This document shows, piece by piece, positions 26,313-38,470 of a DNA stretch of 64,000 nucleotides (its first letter is position 1; every line of letters starts with the position of its first letter). The notes beneath the pieces were generated by a model. That model made no database searches. It was not told the DNA's origin and saw only the letters and a list, made by a program, of their open reading frames with translations. Made by a program: the position numbers and the translations under genes. The stretch is from positions 209,847 to 273,846 of the forward strand of contig CAJNOI010000010.1 in assembly GCA_905250115.1 (NCBI GenBank), in the 5' to 3' direction. The DNA comes from Adineta steineri (lineage: Eukaryota; Rotifera; Eurotatoria; Adinetida; Adinetidae).

Positions 26313-27836
26313 ATGACGAAATTTACTCGAATTGGTATTATTGGTGCTGGATCTATGGGTGGAAATATGTCGTTATTATTTGCTGAACATGGTCTTCAGG
26401 TATCTCTGTATGATGTTAAACAAGAAAGTGTTCAAGCTGTTATTGATATGGCTAAAGAACAGGATAATACTCGTGATAAAGTAACTGGTTATAAAGATTA
26501 TGAAACATTTATGAAAAGTTTTAACAATGATAAACAACAACCACGTCTTCTAGTATTTAGTATAACACATGGTCATCCAGCAGACGATGTCTTAGCTTCA
26601 ATACGTCAATATTTAAATAAAGGAGATATTATTTTAGATGGTGGCAATGAATGGTATTTAGATACAGAACGTCGACAAAAGGAAATGGATAAATTAGGTG
26701 TTTATTTTATTGGAATGGGTGTATCAGGTGGATATCAATCAGCAAGACGAGGTGCATCTCTTTCACCAGGTGGAAATAAAGATATTCTTGATAATGTTCT
26801 TTTACCATTTCTTCGTACTGTATGTGCAAAATCGGAAAAAGGTGGTGATTGTGTAACAAATATAGGTCCTGCTGGTTCTGGTCATTATGTTAAAATGGTT
26901 CATAACGGTATTGAACAAGGTATGCTTAGTATTATATGTGAAGCATGGGGTATATTTCATGCTTTACTCGGTTTTTCCGAGGATGATATTGGTCAAATAT
27001 TTACTGATTGGTCAAAAAAAAGTGAATTAAATAATAATTTTCTTATAAAAATTGGTGGTGATATATGTACTCGTCATTATAAAGGTGATGATCCATCTTC
27101 TGGACATGTTCTTGATGATATTGAAGATAAAGTTGTACAAGATGCAGATAATACTGAAGGTACTGGTGTATGGTCACTTCAAGAAGCAGCTCAAGTTCAT
27201 ATTTCTGCACCAACAATTGCTGCAGCACATTTATTTCGTATAGCATCAGCAAATCGTCCAGATCGTATTCAATTTGATAAATTAGTTAAATTAGAAAAAC
27301 CACGATTAGCCGATGTTTTAAAAGAGAAAACTGAAGAATTTATTGAAGATCTTCGAGGTGCTGTTTATATTTCAATAATGGCTTCTTTTGCACAAGGTTG
27401 TAATTTAATTTCTGCAACATCTCATGCTAAAAAATGGAAAATTAAAATGAGTGAAGTTATTCGTATTTGGCGTGCTGGTTGTATTGTTCAAAGTGATTAT
27501 ATTGCTGATCTTCTTCAACCATTATATTTGGAAAATGAAAAATCTAATGATGAACCAATAACGAATATTCTTCTATTAAAACCAGTTGCTGCTGATATAG
27601 AAAAATATTATCCTGCACTTAAACGTGTAGTTCTATTAGCTATTGAATATGGAGCTCATGTACCAGCATTAACTGCTAGTTTAGAATATTTTAAATATGT
27701 TAGTAGTACTGATTTACCAACACAATTTATGGAAGCTGAATTAGATTACTTTGGTGCACATTCATATGATCTTAAAAGTGAACATGCAATGAACATCAAA
27801 AAAGGACCTCATCATTATGAATGGAAAAAACCATAA
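26313..27836 (+). CDS. 6-phosphogluconate dehydrogenase, decarboxylating, fungal-like form
   Basis: An intronless frame of 507 aa (animal enzymes are about 483 aa). It converts 6-phosphogluconate and NADP+ to ribulose 5-phosphate, CO2 and NADPH in the oxidative pentose phosphate pathway of the cytosol. Visible features are the N-terminal nucleotide-binding GIIGAGSMGGNMS (about residues 8-20), DGGNEWY, the substrate-site GVSGGYQSARRG with the PGG loop, KMVHNGIEQG containing the catalytic lysine, and the conserved IWRAGCIV near the C-terminus. GAGSMGG replaces the animal GLAVMGQN, and the GGYQSARRG and HNGIEQGM wording resembles fungal paralogues as I remember them. Lack of introns among intron-dense neighbours supports acquisition by transfer or retroposition. 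The frame looks intact. Confidence 0.92.
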   Translation: MTKFTRIGIIGAGSMGGNMSLLFAEHGLQVSLYDVKQESVQAVIDMAKEQDNTRDKVTGYKDYETFMKSFNNDKQQPRLLVFSITHGHPADDVLASIRQYLNKGDIILDGGNEWYLDTERRQKEMDKLGVYFIGMGVSGGYQSARRGASLSPGGNKDILDNVLLPFLRTVCAKSEKGGDCVTNIGPAGSGHYVKMVHNGIEQGMLSIICEAWGIFHALLGFSEDDIGQIFTDWSKKSELNNNFLIKIGGDICTRHYKGDDPSSGHVLDDIEDKVVQDADNTEGTGVWSLQEAAQVHISAPTIAAAHLFRIASANRPDRIQFDKLVKLEKPRLADVLKEKTEEFIEDLRGAVYISIMASFAQGCNLISATSHAKKWKIKMSEVIRIWRAGCIVQSDYIADLLQPLYLENEKSNDEPITNILLLKPVAADIEKYYPALKRVVLLAIEYGAHVPALTASLEYFKYVSSTDLPTQFMEAELDYFGAHSYDLKSEHAMNIKKGPHHYEWKKP

Positions 27837-28385
27837 AATTGAATTTAAAAATCGACGAAAGAACTTTTTTTTTATTTTATTATATTTATTTGTATTCATG
27901 AAAAATATAGTTATTATTAATCTATTTATGTTATAGATGTATGAAACTTATACTTACTTTCAATACTAGAAAAGAACTAACACTTATCTAGCATTAACTT
28001 TCTCATCATATTGTCGATGATCAGATAACGAAATGCTTTTCTCCGTTGCTTCAGTTTTTTTTTGGATACGACATGAGAAGACAGTTTCAATACTTTTTAT
28101 ATTAGAGTGTCTGCATATACATGTAAGATAATTCAATACATAGTTAGATAACATTTCATTTCAAGAAAAAACATTTATTTCGGTTTTTATTTTCAAAAAT
28201 AGTTGGAATTTGTAGTGTCTAGGATAATAAATTTTATTATGGGTGTACAATTTTGAGTTTGATATAAAAACGCAGAACTCAACAAATTTAGACTTTAAAA
28301 AAGTAAGTATTATATTCGTCAAGGTATTTGATTAGTATGAAAAGATGCGATTTAACTTTTATTAACATTTGTTTCACGAAGTTTG
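27837..28385. other. Convergent intergenic region
   Basis: It separates the 3' ends of 6PGD (+) and FEM1 (-). AT-rich, nothing specific. Confidence 0.5.
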
Positions 28386-30470
28386 CTAAGGATGTTCACC
28401 GATAAATCTAATATCTTCCGCTATACAACCATGTAAATATATAAAAGTATTTAATCGTGCTTTTGCAGGCCAAATTGATTCGTATTGTAATTGTTGGGTG
28501 ACAATATGTCTTGCACAAAGACATTTTAGTAAAGAAGGTGTTTGTTGTTTTTGAAGTAGAGTTTGCATTTCGATAGTCTTAGCATAATCAAATGGTGTTT
28601 TATTATGTTTATTCAGACAATCAAGATGTGCTCCAGCATTTATTAATAATTCGATAATTGATAAGGCATCGAGTTTATCACTTTGAGAAATGATATGAAG
28701 AGCTGTATTGCCATCTAATAAATCTACTGCATCTACATTAATCCAATGATTGTCATAGGTGAGAATGAGTTGAGTTGCAGCTAAGTTTGGAAAACTGAAG
28801 AAGACAAAAAATAATGAGTAAATATTGTGTTTATCTACTAAATAATATTAACTTAATGATTTGCGTAATGGCATATGCTCGATTATTGATGTCTAGATAT
28901 GTTTGTTCATTAACGCACAAATGTAATAATGTTTGTTCATTTATTGTTGTATGTTGCTGACGACAGAAATCATATATCCATCGATGTATCGATTGACGTT
29001 CTTCTTGAGTAAACACTGGTTGTTCAAGAATCTATTAGTGAAAATTTGATTAAAAAAAAGAATTAATTTAGAAATGATGGAAATGTTTTTTTCCGAATGT
29101 ACATATGACAAATTCATAGTTACCTTTGCTGCAATAGCCACTAGATACAAGGCATTTCTTAAAGTCATTTCATTTTTATTTTGTTGTGAAGGCTCCAATG
29201 TTAAACGACATATTTGTATAAATAATTGAGGAGGAATAGGTACGTTGGCAATTAACATTTTACAAAAGACCCAAACAAATCGATCAAGACTAGTTGCATA
29301 ACCCATGTTTTGATATAAATGAAAGGTATGTTCCCATAAATGAAGACAGGATTCAAAATTACGTTGTTTAATAAGTTTTTCTCCTCGTTCGAGTAATGGG
29401 GCACATAATTCTTTATCTTTCTTTGGCATTAGAATACGTTCTCGAATAAGTAATGCTTCTATATATAAACGATCAGGATCATTTTGAATTTGATCGAATT
29501 CTTCTATCGTTTGACATTCTTGTTGATGATTGTAAGCTTTGATTGGTTCCATAATCGATCCTGGATAATTTCTTTCTTTTGTCATTTGAAATATTTTTCG
29601 TATTAAAGTGATTATACTTGTACGTTGTGCTTGATTCATAGATATATTATATTCCGTTGATAAAATCATTGAACAAGCTATTAGCTCGAGCTCTTCAATA
29701 GCTACTTCGTGTTTTATAACATCTATGAGATGTTTAACAACATGTAAACGATTATATCTTAATGCTAATGCTATTGCTGTTTTAGCTCTATTAATTTTCA
29801 TATCTGTAGAAGCACCTGCAGAACATAATAATTTCACTATACCTAAATGACCCCCCATAGCAGCACATCCCACAGCTGTTTCATGACTTCTTGGCGTTCT
29901 TTCATCAATATTGGCACCTTTTTTAAGAAGATAGGTAACGATTTCTGTTCGGCCATCACATGCAGATAACATAAGACTATTGTATTTGGGATAAGCATTT
30001 TGTTGTGTTCCATCTATATTTACATAGTTATCTTTAACTAAAAATTTAATAGTTTTAAGACGATTTTTAATCACAGCATCGATCAACAATGGATTTCCTG
30101 GGCCACGATCAACACTAGCTTTCCCTTCTTTAATAAGTGTACGAGCCAATGTATAATGACCTCGATCACAAGCACACCATAGTGCAGTAACAGATGAAAC
30201 AAGGTTTCGATTGATGTCATATACTCTACCAGTGAGTTCTACTAAATTTTTCACATTGGAAGAACGAGAAAGTATAATACGTACCACATTATCATGTCCA
30301 TATAAACTGGCTAACATAAGTAAACTAATATGTTCACCATCTATTTTATATAACGAATTAAGAATTTCATCAACATTAGGTAATGATATCAGACGTCCAT
30401 CAAGTTCATTTGATGAATCACCTTGACAAATTATAGTATAAAGTTCTTTGATCACAATTGGAATAGTCAT
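28386..30470 (-). CDS. FEM1: FEM1-like ankyrin protein, CUL2 ubiquitin-ligase substrate receptor
   Basis: Three exons: 29124-30470, 28853-29031, 28386-28794, giving 644 aa (FEM1B is about 627 aa). The start ATG at 30470 gives MTIPIVIKELY. The N-terminal half is ankyrin repeats (about residues 45-275), including the FEM1-like TALWCACDRGHYTLARTLI and a DGRTEIVTYLL segment. A helical TPR-like part follows near residues 330-390 (PDRLYIEALLIRERIL, FESCLHLWEHTFHLYQ). The C-terminal part returns to ankyrin repeats (TLLHLCVNEQTY, GNTALHI, LLINAGAHLD) and closes with CLCARHIV. This ANK-TPR-ANK order is diagnostic of FEM1, which recognises C-terminal degrons, often ending in arginine, for CRL2. The N-terminal repeats are more divergent than in vertebrates, so substrate range may differ. 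Confidence 0.88.
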
Positions 30471-31288
30471 TTAATCTAGCAAATAAGAATCATATAGTAT
30501 TGATAGTAACTAAACTTTTTATAGTACTGATAAAACTCAAGAATAATCTCTATTTCTTAATTCACATTTTTATCTCAAAATCAATTCTAACATAATAGCT
30601 TAATAATGCTTTGGCATTATATACTTCGTATTCTGAATTTCATTAGTCTGAATAAACAACTACATTTTTGATATAAAATCAAATAATTCTAATAATAAGA
30701 CGTTGTATATGCTGAGAATGAAAATAAAAAAAGCAATTTATGACAAATTTTGAAAATTCCCAATCGTTATATGTAATTTATTAACTAGTATGGTAAATCA
30801 TGACTTCTAGATCATATGAAATTTCCATGATTCTATACTTGGATTGTTCCAGGTAGGAAAAAATGATGTAATAAAATAATATTATGACGTTACTGATTGA
30901 TTGTTTACTTTAATCGTTTCTTTTCGTATGAAAAAAGAAAGAATAACAAAAATGAATAAATAAAATTGGAAAAAAAGAATGTGATTAGTGATTCATCGTG
31001 TTCGAAAAAAAACTTTTCTTTCGGCGAAAAAAATGACTCAATAAATAATTTCAACATATAGATTCTTGTGAAATAATATTATGAATTCAAGTTTTATAGA
31101 AATTACAGTTAAACATATAAAAATTTGTTTCGTTTTCTATTTATTAAAAACAATAACTTAAAAAATGTCTCACTAATATAACATGTTTACAAAAAAAGAT
31201 GAATATGAAGATAGTATTCGACGTATCGCATAATAAATTTTAACATTAATGCCATTTGGTTAACTAAAAAATCAAAGATTTTATTTTA
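30471..31288. other. Intergenic, AT-rich
   Basis: Upstream region of FEM1 and 3' side of the U-box kinase. No gene seen. Confidence 0.5.
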
Positions 31289-33025
31289 TTATACAAGAAT
31301 AAATCCAACCTTAATTAATTCTTCTGGTGGACGTGTTGATTTGATACTTGCTGTTCTTACTATTGATGATTTCGGGCCTAAACTTATTCTTGATTGATCA
31401 ACAGTTGATGATCGTTGTTGTTCTTCAATTTTTTGTTCAAAACTATATTTCACTGATTATCTAATCTCGTTTAATCGAATTTTTTTTACTTACAAGCTCT
31501 TTCGTAGTTTCACGTTTCCAACAATGACTGGAAAAGATGCGCGCTCTGTTTCATTATAACTGGGAGAATCTAATTTATATGTTTCTGTATGATCGGGAGA
31601 ATCTAATTTATGTGTTTCAATTGTATCTATACAAAAATTATATATAAAATACAATCATTGGAAAATTTTATTTCATTTACCGATAATCGATTGTGGTCTC
31701 TGTTCGACTTTTTCTGAAAAAAATATATCCAATTTCAATTAAATTTTTCTAAAAAAAACAACTATTCACTTTGTTCTTGTATTACAGCTACGACCGTTGT
31801 TGGATGAATTATTGGTGAAGGTGAATTCTAAAAGATATGTATATATCATCTTAATAAGACAGATAAGAGAGTTATGACAAACTGTTATAGATGAATTAAT
31901 AAGTGTTGGATTAGATTCGTTTAATTGAGTTTTTAATTCCAAAAATGTTGGCCGATCATCAGGTTTTTGTGACATACATTTTAATATTAATTCCCACTGA
32001 TAATCTGATTTACAAAAATTTGGACGAGATAAACGTTCTCCACTAATTACTTTCTTACGTATTACCGATTCATTTTTATATTGTCCCCATGGTAGTTTTC
32101 CATTTGAATAAGCTTCCCACATAAGTACACCCATTGCATACATATCTAATTTTTCTGTAAAAACATCAACTGTATCATCATCATCATCAATATTTGCAAG
32201 TACTTCAGGTGGTGATGATCGAATAGGTACAATATCAATAGCAGTATTTACAGCATCTATTTTTGAATACATACAATTACCACGGCTAATACCAAAATCA
32301 GTTAATTTAACTAATGCTTTCTTTGGTTCTTCATCATCCAGACGAAATACTAATACATTACGACAAGCTAAATCACCATGTATAATATTTTTACTTGATA
32401 GAAATATCATTGCATCAGTTATTTGTACAAAAATTTCTTTTAATAATATATCCGACAATGATCTGTTAGGGTTTGTTTCTGCATGATGTTCAAGATAATT
32501 AAATAAACTTCCTTTAGGTGCCATTTCTTGTAATAGCATAACAAATGTTTCAGAATTATTCATCGTTGATGATGCTTGGACTAAACCGTATGTATAAACA
32601 ATATGTGGATGACGTGTTAAATTTTCATAGAAAGAAGCTTCTTTTTCAGCACGAGCACCATATAATTTAAGTAAAACAATTGGTGGTCCATTTGGATTTC
32701 CAATCCATTTAGCTTCAAAAAGTGCTTTACCAGTTGTTTGAAAAAAAGGATTTTGACAACGTTCAATATCAACACCTAACTTAAATTTATAATCATGCTT
32801 CGATAAATTTTCTCGAAATTCATTCACTAAAGTTTTAACAATATGATTTGGACGTAATCCTGCAATAGTAATGGATTCACGTGTCAATGGACTCGTACCA
32901 TTACGTTGAATCCAATCAATTATAGCACTACGTTCATATGTATGACCATCTTCAGCAACTACAGGATCATGAAATAAAGCAAATGTAATCGGACAAACCA
33001 GACAATTACTATATTGTCCAGCCAT
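31289..33025 (-). CDS. U-box domain fused to a tyrosine-kinase-like domain
   Basis: Five exons: 31883-33025, 31770-31827, 31681-31713, 31494-31626, 31289-31442, giving 506 aa. Residues 10-70 form a U-box (CPITFALFHDPVVAEDGHTY..SAIIDWI), the E2-binding fold of some ubiquitin ligases. Residues 95-370 form a kinase domain: ATP lysine in VLLKLYG (Lys120), catalytic loop HGDLACRN (Asp218), TDFG (243-245 DFG), SSPPE in place of APE, and MYAMGVLMWE. The HGDLACRN form resembles tyrosine kinases. The usual glycine-rich loop is degenerate (TGKALFEA), so activity is uncertain. The tail (about residues 381-506) is low in structure and has a short internal repeat, HKLDSPDHTET / YKLDSPSYNET. U-box plus kinase fusions are best known from plants; in an animal this is unusual. 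Confidence 0.85.
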
Positions 33026-33259
33026 TCGTAAGATGTTAACTTTTTATGACTATGTTGCTTCTTATATTTGTTTTTTTTCGTTCTGATGTTTTTCGATGTC
33101 TACTGCATGCACGTATTTTTCTTATTGAGACAAATGGATTGTAAAATTTTTTTGTTTTTTTATAGTTGTCGTAGTTTATTCAAAGAAAGAAATTACAATA
33201 AAAATGATTCATGAAAAGTTAAATAGAATAAAAAAAAAGAAATCTTTTATTTTTAGTAG

Positions 33260-35036
33260 TTATTTGATTTGTTCTATTGGTAAAAGTACTGTTTGTTCCG
33301 TTTTTGAAGTTTTTGTTGATATTTCAAATCGAACTGCATATAGAATAAAATTTTCCGGATCAAATAAAGCGATTGCTTTTTTTTCTTGTGTCTCATATTG
33401 ATGATGAATTGAATCAAATAAGATTTCAGGTGTATTATCTTGTTTTGCTTTATATTCCATTGAACGAATTACTTGTCTATTTAATGTTATATATGAATTT
33501 TGTGAATTAATGACAAGTTCAGATTCTTTATTTAAATAAATACCCATAAAAATTCGTTCATCATTTTCACAATCATCAGCATAAATAAACCCTAATAAAT
33601 TATTAATTGACGATTGATTATATTTAAGAAATGATTCAGATGTATCATAATCAAGTGGTTTATTTAATTGTTCAACAATTAATGATGATTGTTTATTAGA
33701 ATTATCTGTTAGAATTATTTTAAGTTTAAATGGTTGTGGTAAATTTTTATGTATTCGTCTTCGTGTAAAGTTATCTTTCCCAGCTTTACCTGGAACACGC
33801 ATCCATCCTTTAATACCATATGATACTAACTTATCAGATTCAATTTCAAATGCTAAATCAGCTAACCAACATGGTTCTTGATCACGTAATGTTATTGATC
33901 CAATAGCTATATCTTCACATTCACACCATGATCCATCATTTGTTTGATAATGAACAGTTAGATTAGTAACTAAAATTGGTTTATCACCGGATTTTTTAGA
34001 AAAATTTATATGTGTAATAACAAAATGTTGACGAAATGTTCCTTCTTCTGATGAATATGACTCTTGATAAGCTGTTACTGTATTTCTAGCACCGTATGCC
34101 ATTCGTACTAATGAATCACCTTCACATTCATGTTTAGTTATTTTTTTATCAGCATCCTTGTTAACATCAATTTGTGGACCGATTTGTTTTATTGGTGGAA
34201 TTTTCGTTGCAAGCTCATTTAAATATTCACGTTGTTGTTCAGTTAAAATATTATCATCATTTATTTCCGATAAACAAATTATTTCACCTTTTTCTATACA
34301 CATACGTGATTCATCAAGTAAAAGATGTAGTTTATTCGACCATATCTGTTCACTTGAACCAACTTTTAAATTATATATAAGAAATAAATTTGTATCTGAT
34401 TTTAAATCATATTCCCATTTAGCTTCGATAAACCATTGTGTATTACCTACACGTCCAATAATATTATCTAAAGAAGAAAAAACAAAATTTTCTTAAATAA
34501 AATATTTTTTTATTCAAAAAATTACTTTGTGATTTTTCATTGGCAATTTTAATTAATTCAAATATATTGAATATATAAAGCCCATAACCATCTGAATTTC
34601 CATATATTCTTATAAATAATTTTTCAAGATTATTTAAACCAATTTGAATCGTTTTTTCACGATTATCACTTGCATCATATTGTTTTATTTCCGACCATAA
34701 ATTATTAAAATCTAATGTAGAATAATTATCTTCTACAAATTGTTCCATATCATAACAAATAATTCGATCATTATCGTTCAATACAATAGAACATAGATCA
34801 TTATTTGATAGTATATAACCATCATCAGTCATTAATTGAATTATTCGAATATTTTTAATTGAAAATTGTCTAATAAGATAATTTTCAAGTAAATGTATTA
34901 GTTCATTAATAGTTGTAGTTGATGGTGAATTAAGTACATAAATAAATTTTATTACTGATGGTGATGATTTTCGAGAAGAATTTTTATTAACTGATTTATT
35001 ATCATTAATTTGAACTTTTATACGAATTGATGACAT
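33260..35036 (-). CDS. Uncharacterised protein with a coilin-N-like ubiquitin fold
   Basis: Two exons, 34526-35036 and 33260-34467, giving 572 aa. The start ATG at 35036 gives MSSIRIKVQIND. The first 100 residues have the spacing of a ubiquitin-like or coilin N-terminal domain: a beta-hairpin start, a TINELIHLLENYLIRQF helix, then MTDDGYILSNNDLCSIVLNDNDRI, closely similar in pattern to coilin's buried strand and turn. The remaining 470 residues (for example WFIEAKWEYDL, GIKGWMRVPGKAGKD, ILYAVRFEIS) look like folded beta-rich domains that I do not recognise. There is no transmembrane segment and no coilin RG box. It could belong to a lineage-specific family that borrowed this fold. It lies head-to-tail behind the U-box kinase, 234 bp away. 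Confidence 0.6.
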
Positions 35037-36625
35037 TACTTTATACGAAAGAAAAACAAGTTATGGCACGTATGGATGTTTTTTTCTTCTTCTTCGTCTT
35101 TTGTAATTGCACAATAGACAAAACAACAATAATATGATATCAAAATCCTTTGATAAATACAAAAAATAAAGCACGTGGCTAGAATAATATTTTTTTCTTC
35201 TGTTTTCATAAGTTTTTTTTATGATCCATATGACAATATTTAATAAAAAAGGAAATCTCCATCTAAATTTATCAGAAATTAAAATGACGTAAGAAGTAGT
35301 TACTTCCTGTACTAGTGCGTTCCAAAAGGATTAGATTGTTCTATTCGGATTTAATTTTATCATAATGATATGATTATACGTTCTCTAGCGATTATCTATA
35401 TTAGTATTACTAAGCTATTAGAAGAGACATTCAAAGAACAAAAGACAGTCTGTTAGGATTGCTTTTATAATGTTGTACATTTGATGATAATGATGATGAT
35501 GATGATTGTTTTTTTTCTCTCTATTTCTCATATTGAACAAGAAATATCAAAATATCATTTATTACTGAAATAATACTAATGTAATTCACTCGTAATACAA
35601 CAGAGAATTGTCATATTGACATGATAGGTTTGTACAACTGTAGAATGCTTGTTAGGAGACACATATGTGCACATCACTCTGCTATTTGATGCAACCTGAG
35701 GGTATAATAGGCACATATCCATATACATATAACGAACAAACAATACTTTCCAAACGAATCGACATTTTAGCAAATGATAAAAATGATTGAGCTTTTTTTT
35801 TCTTTAAACATACATATAGGCACATAATCGATGATTTTACAAAGATACGCGTGTTCATGGTCGTGACCTTGAACATCCATCACTAAAGTGCTTTATATTG
35901 TATAAAAGTAAAGCCTTGTTAGACACATAATCGTGATGTTCATCTACGCACGGAAGGAAGCTCCATTATCAGGAGCATCTGTATATATATATACCTATCA
36001 ATAACGTACATAACAACAGAGAAGAAATAAAAAAAAAAAGAGAGAGTAGAATACGTTTATATGCTCTGTAGAGAAGAAAAAAAAAAGATCGTTTAATTTC
36101 TGGACGTACTGCTACTGGTATTGTTGTTGTTACTATATGTATGTAGTACCAGAAAAGAGAGAACAAAAGACAGAGAGAGAGAGAGAGTAAGAGAAAGGGA
36201 GTAGGAAGAAAATGCAATTGTATTTGCTACAGTTCATAATAAGAGAGAGAGAGAGGGTAGAGCGTTGATCCCCATCAACTGTTCAGTTCATGAAACGCAA
36301 GAGAGTTATGCAGACACTCATACAGGATAAACACTCGAATGAATTCAAATAAATATGTATATATATATATATATATACATATACAAAAAGAATAAAAGAA
36401 TAGAAGTGAAAAAGTCTCATACATTTCAATAGTTACACGTACGTATTCTATTTACTAAGGTATACTCTTATATAAAAAGGTAGTTTTCATAATTTCTTTC
36501 TTTGTTTCTATTTAAATATACGAATATTAAAATTTAATTATGTTAATTAAAATAAAATATTTTTATATATTCTATTTATTATAGATGTTAATTGTATTTT
36601 CAAAAAAATACTTCATCGAAACAAT
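35037..36625. other. Divergent intergenic region with microsatellites
   Basis: It holds a short TGA-type repeat near 35480-35506, GA runs at 36171-36187 and 36243-36256, and an AT run near 36357-36376. Chance frames here are low-complexity. It contains the promoters of the coilin-like gene (-) and the lectin-like gene (+) by position. Confidence 0.5.
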
Positions 36626-37525
36626 ATGATTACAGATCGAGTTTTGTTTTATTTGTTTTTTCTTATATTTATTCTTATTTTACCATCATGGACTTATAAA
36701 TTTGAAACATGTTGTTCAAATGACAAAACAACAAATACAACATCTACTACACGTCTTTTATCATGTCCTTTAAATTTTGTTATTAAATTGCGTACAGTCA
36801 TTTTTTATACGGGTAATGGTTGTGCACCTAGTACATGTCAACGACGTCTTAATAAACATTACCTTGCTTGTAATAATCATCGAACATGTTCAATATCGAT
36901 TAAATGTATCCATATGGATTCTTCAACATGTTCATGGTTAAACAAAGATGTTACTCATGCTCAACATTTAATTGTCGATTATGATTGTATTTTATATGAA
37001 CCTGAAGCATCATCAATTGCTTTAAATCGAATTGATAATAATAATAAAATTAATAAAACTAATGGAAATGATAATAATCAAAATATTGTTCTGTTTTCTG
37101 CTAAAATTAATATTGAATCACCACCAGATATTTTAAATGATTCATCAGCATCATTATATGATCTAACAGATGATGAACGTGCATGGAAAGAATTTATTCT
37201 TAAACAATATCTTAGTGGTAAACGACCACAATTATCAGATCTTGAAAAGCCAATTATTATTCAACAACAACGTTCATTATACAGTGATATACTTCGGACT
37301 GTAATGATACTTATAGTATTTACTTTTATTCTTATTGTATTAATGCTTATTGGTCTTTTTCTTTACAAACGTATGACATTACTAAATAAGAGAAGATTTT
37401 TTGATCATCATCATAAAGACCAACAACAAAAACATGAACCATTTCCAGGCGATGAAGCTTATGATAATTTAAAAGCAAGTGCAGCCGATTCAATAACAGA
37501 CAGTGGTGCAGCAACTGACGTGTAA
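36626..37525 (+). CDS. Single-pass membrane protein with a SUEL/rhamnose-lectin-like ectodomain
   Basis: A single exon of 299 aa. A signal peptide is likely at residues 1-23 (very hydrophobic, ending PSWTYK). Residues 45-123 resemble a SUEL-type lectin domain: LSCPLNFVIKLRTVIFY at the start, evenly spaced cysteines (47, 66, 71, 82, 88, 94, 102, 121) and a closing HLIVDYDCI, the place where the family has YL.V.Y.C. A disordered Asn-rich segment follows. A transmembrane helix spans about 225-247 (TVMILIVFTFILIVLM), then a basic stop-transfer and an acidic, Ser/Ala-rich cytoplasmic tail of about 50 residues. SUEL domains bind sugars and occur in latrophilin-type receptors; the ligand here is unknown. 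The domain assignment is by cysteine pattern only. Confidence 0.65.
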   Translation: MITDRVLFYLFFLIFILILPSWTYKFETCCSNDKTTNTTSTTRLLSCPLNFVIKLRTVIFYTGNGCAPSTCQRRLNKHYLACNNHRTCSISIKCIHMDSSTCSWLNKDVTHAQHLIVDYDCILYEPEASSIALNRIDNNNKINKTNGNDNNQNIVLFSAKINIESPPDILNDSSASLYDLTDDERAWKEFILKQYLSGKRPQLSDLEKPIIIQQQRSLYSDILRTVMILIVFTFILIVLMLIGLFLYKRMTLLNKRRFFDHHHKDQQQKHEPFPGDEAYDNLKASAADSITDSGAATDV

Positions 37526-37591
37526 ATTGACTTCAATTTCAATCTATTCTTTAACACCTATTTGTGAGTTTTTACATATGTTTGTACGCGA

Positions 37592-37611
37592 GTGTGTGTG
37601 TGTGTGTGTGT
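37592..37611. repeat. GT dinucleotide microsatellite
   Basis: About ten GT units, 66 bp after the stop codon of the lectin-like gene. Confidence 0.85.
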
Positions 37612-38016
37612 TTATGCGTGTTCATTGGAATGTCAAGGATTATTAACGTTTAAAAAAACAACATATTCATCTATCTATATATCTATTATGTATATAAGGT
37701 GCATACGTATGCATACAATTGATATATATCTGATGGCAATGATGAGACCTGCCAAAGATTTGTTGTGAAAGATCAACGTGTATACAGATGCAATAATAGA
37801 AGAAGCTTTTCTTCTTCTTTTTTTTTGTATTCATCTTTATCCGTAATCGATATACAGTGAATGATGATCTACTATAGCTCAATTTCTGCTGGTCGAAATC
37901 ATTTGCCCTCAGTATACAAGAAAAAAAAAGAAGAAGTGTAAACGAGCGTGATGTAATGAAGAACAGAGGAGAAGGAAAAAAAAAAGAATCTAGTTGAGTA
38001 GTTTATTATCAGAACT

Positions 38017-38037
38017 GAGAGAGAGAGAGAGAGAGAG
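38017..38037. repeat. GA dinucleotide microsatellite
   Basis: About ten GA units in non-coding DNA. Confidence 0.85.
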
Positions 38038-38257
38038 CGAGAAAGTAATTGTCCGGTACGATAAAACAAACAAGTATTACAAGATAGAACGTACTATGAG
38101 AAAAGGGAGATGTGTTAATCTAACCTCGATAGGACTGCTGCTATTCTCATCATCATGCTACAACTGATTGCGTGTGTGATAAACAGACCTTGGATCATCG
38201 GCGTGTCAACTACACGCACGTATGCACGGCTCAAACAGCTCAGTCATTTTATCCCTA

Positions 38258-38289
38258 TACATACATACATACATACATATATACATACA
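38258..38289. repeat. TACA tetranucleotide microsatellite
   Basis: Repeated ATAC/TACA units with one interruption. Confidence 0.8.
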
Positions 38290-38331
38290 CATATACACAG
38301 CAAGAGAAGGAAAAAAAGGTCCGATCAACTA

Positions 38332-38470
38332 TATATTATGACATAATATGAACGAATGCCAGCCGGCATATGAAACTAATGGGTCGTACTATGCAAGTCG
38401 CTCAATGTCATCATTCTCATCATCAATTGATGATTGATTGATTGATTGATCGATCGTTGAAGAAAGATGC
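38332..38470. repeat. Dispersed duplication, copy 1
   Basis: From ATTATGACATAATATGAA through ACTAATGGGTCGTACTATG, CATCATTCTCATCATC and an ATTGATTGATTGATCGATCG run to GTTGAAGAAAGATGC. It matches 40171-40315 in the same order and orientation with scattered changes. No coding potential is visible. Confidence 0.7.

Noticed and set aside
27043-27252. Antisense and alternate-frame readings within 6PGD
   Set aside because: They are shadows of the well-conserved 6PGD frame.
35576-36217. Minus-strand frames in the 35.6-36.2 kb intergenic region
   Set aside because: They overlap microsatellite and AT runs, and none has coding-like composition or splice partners.
38389-38450. Possible CRISPR or satellite array at the ATTGATTGATTG run
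   Set aside because: It is a simple short tandem run inside a two-copy dispersed duplication; there are no spacers.
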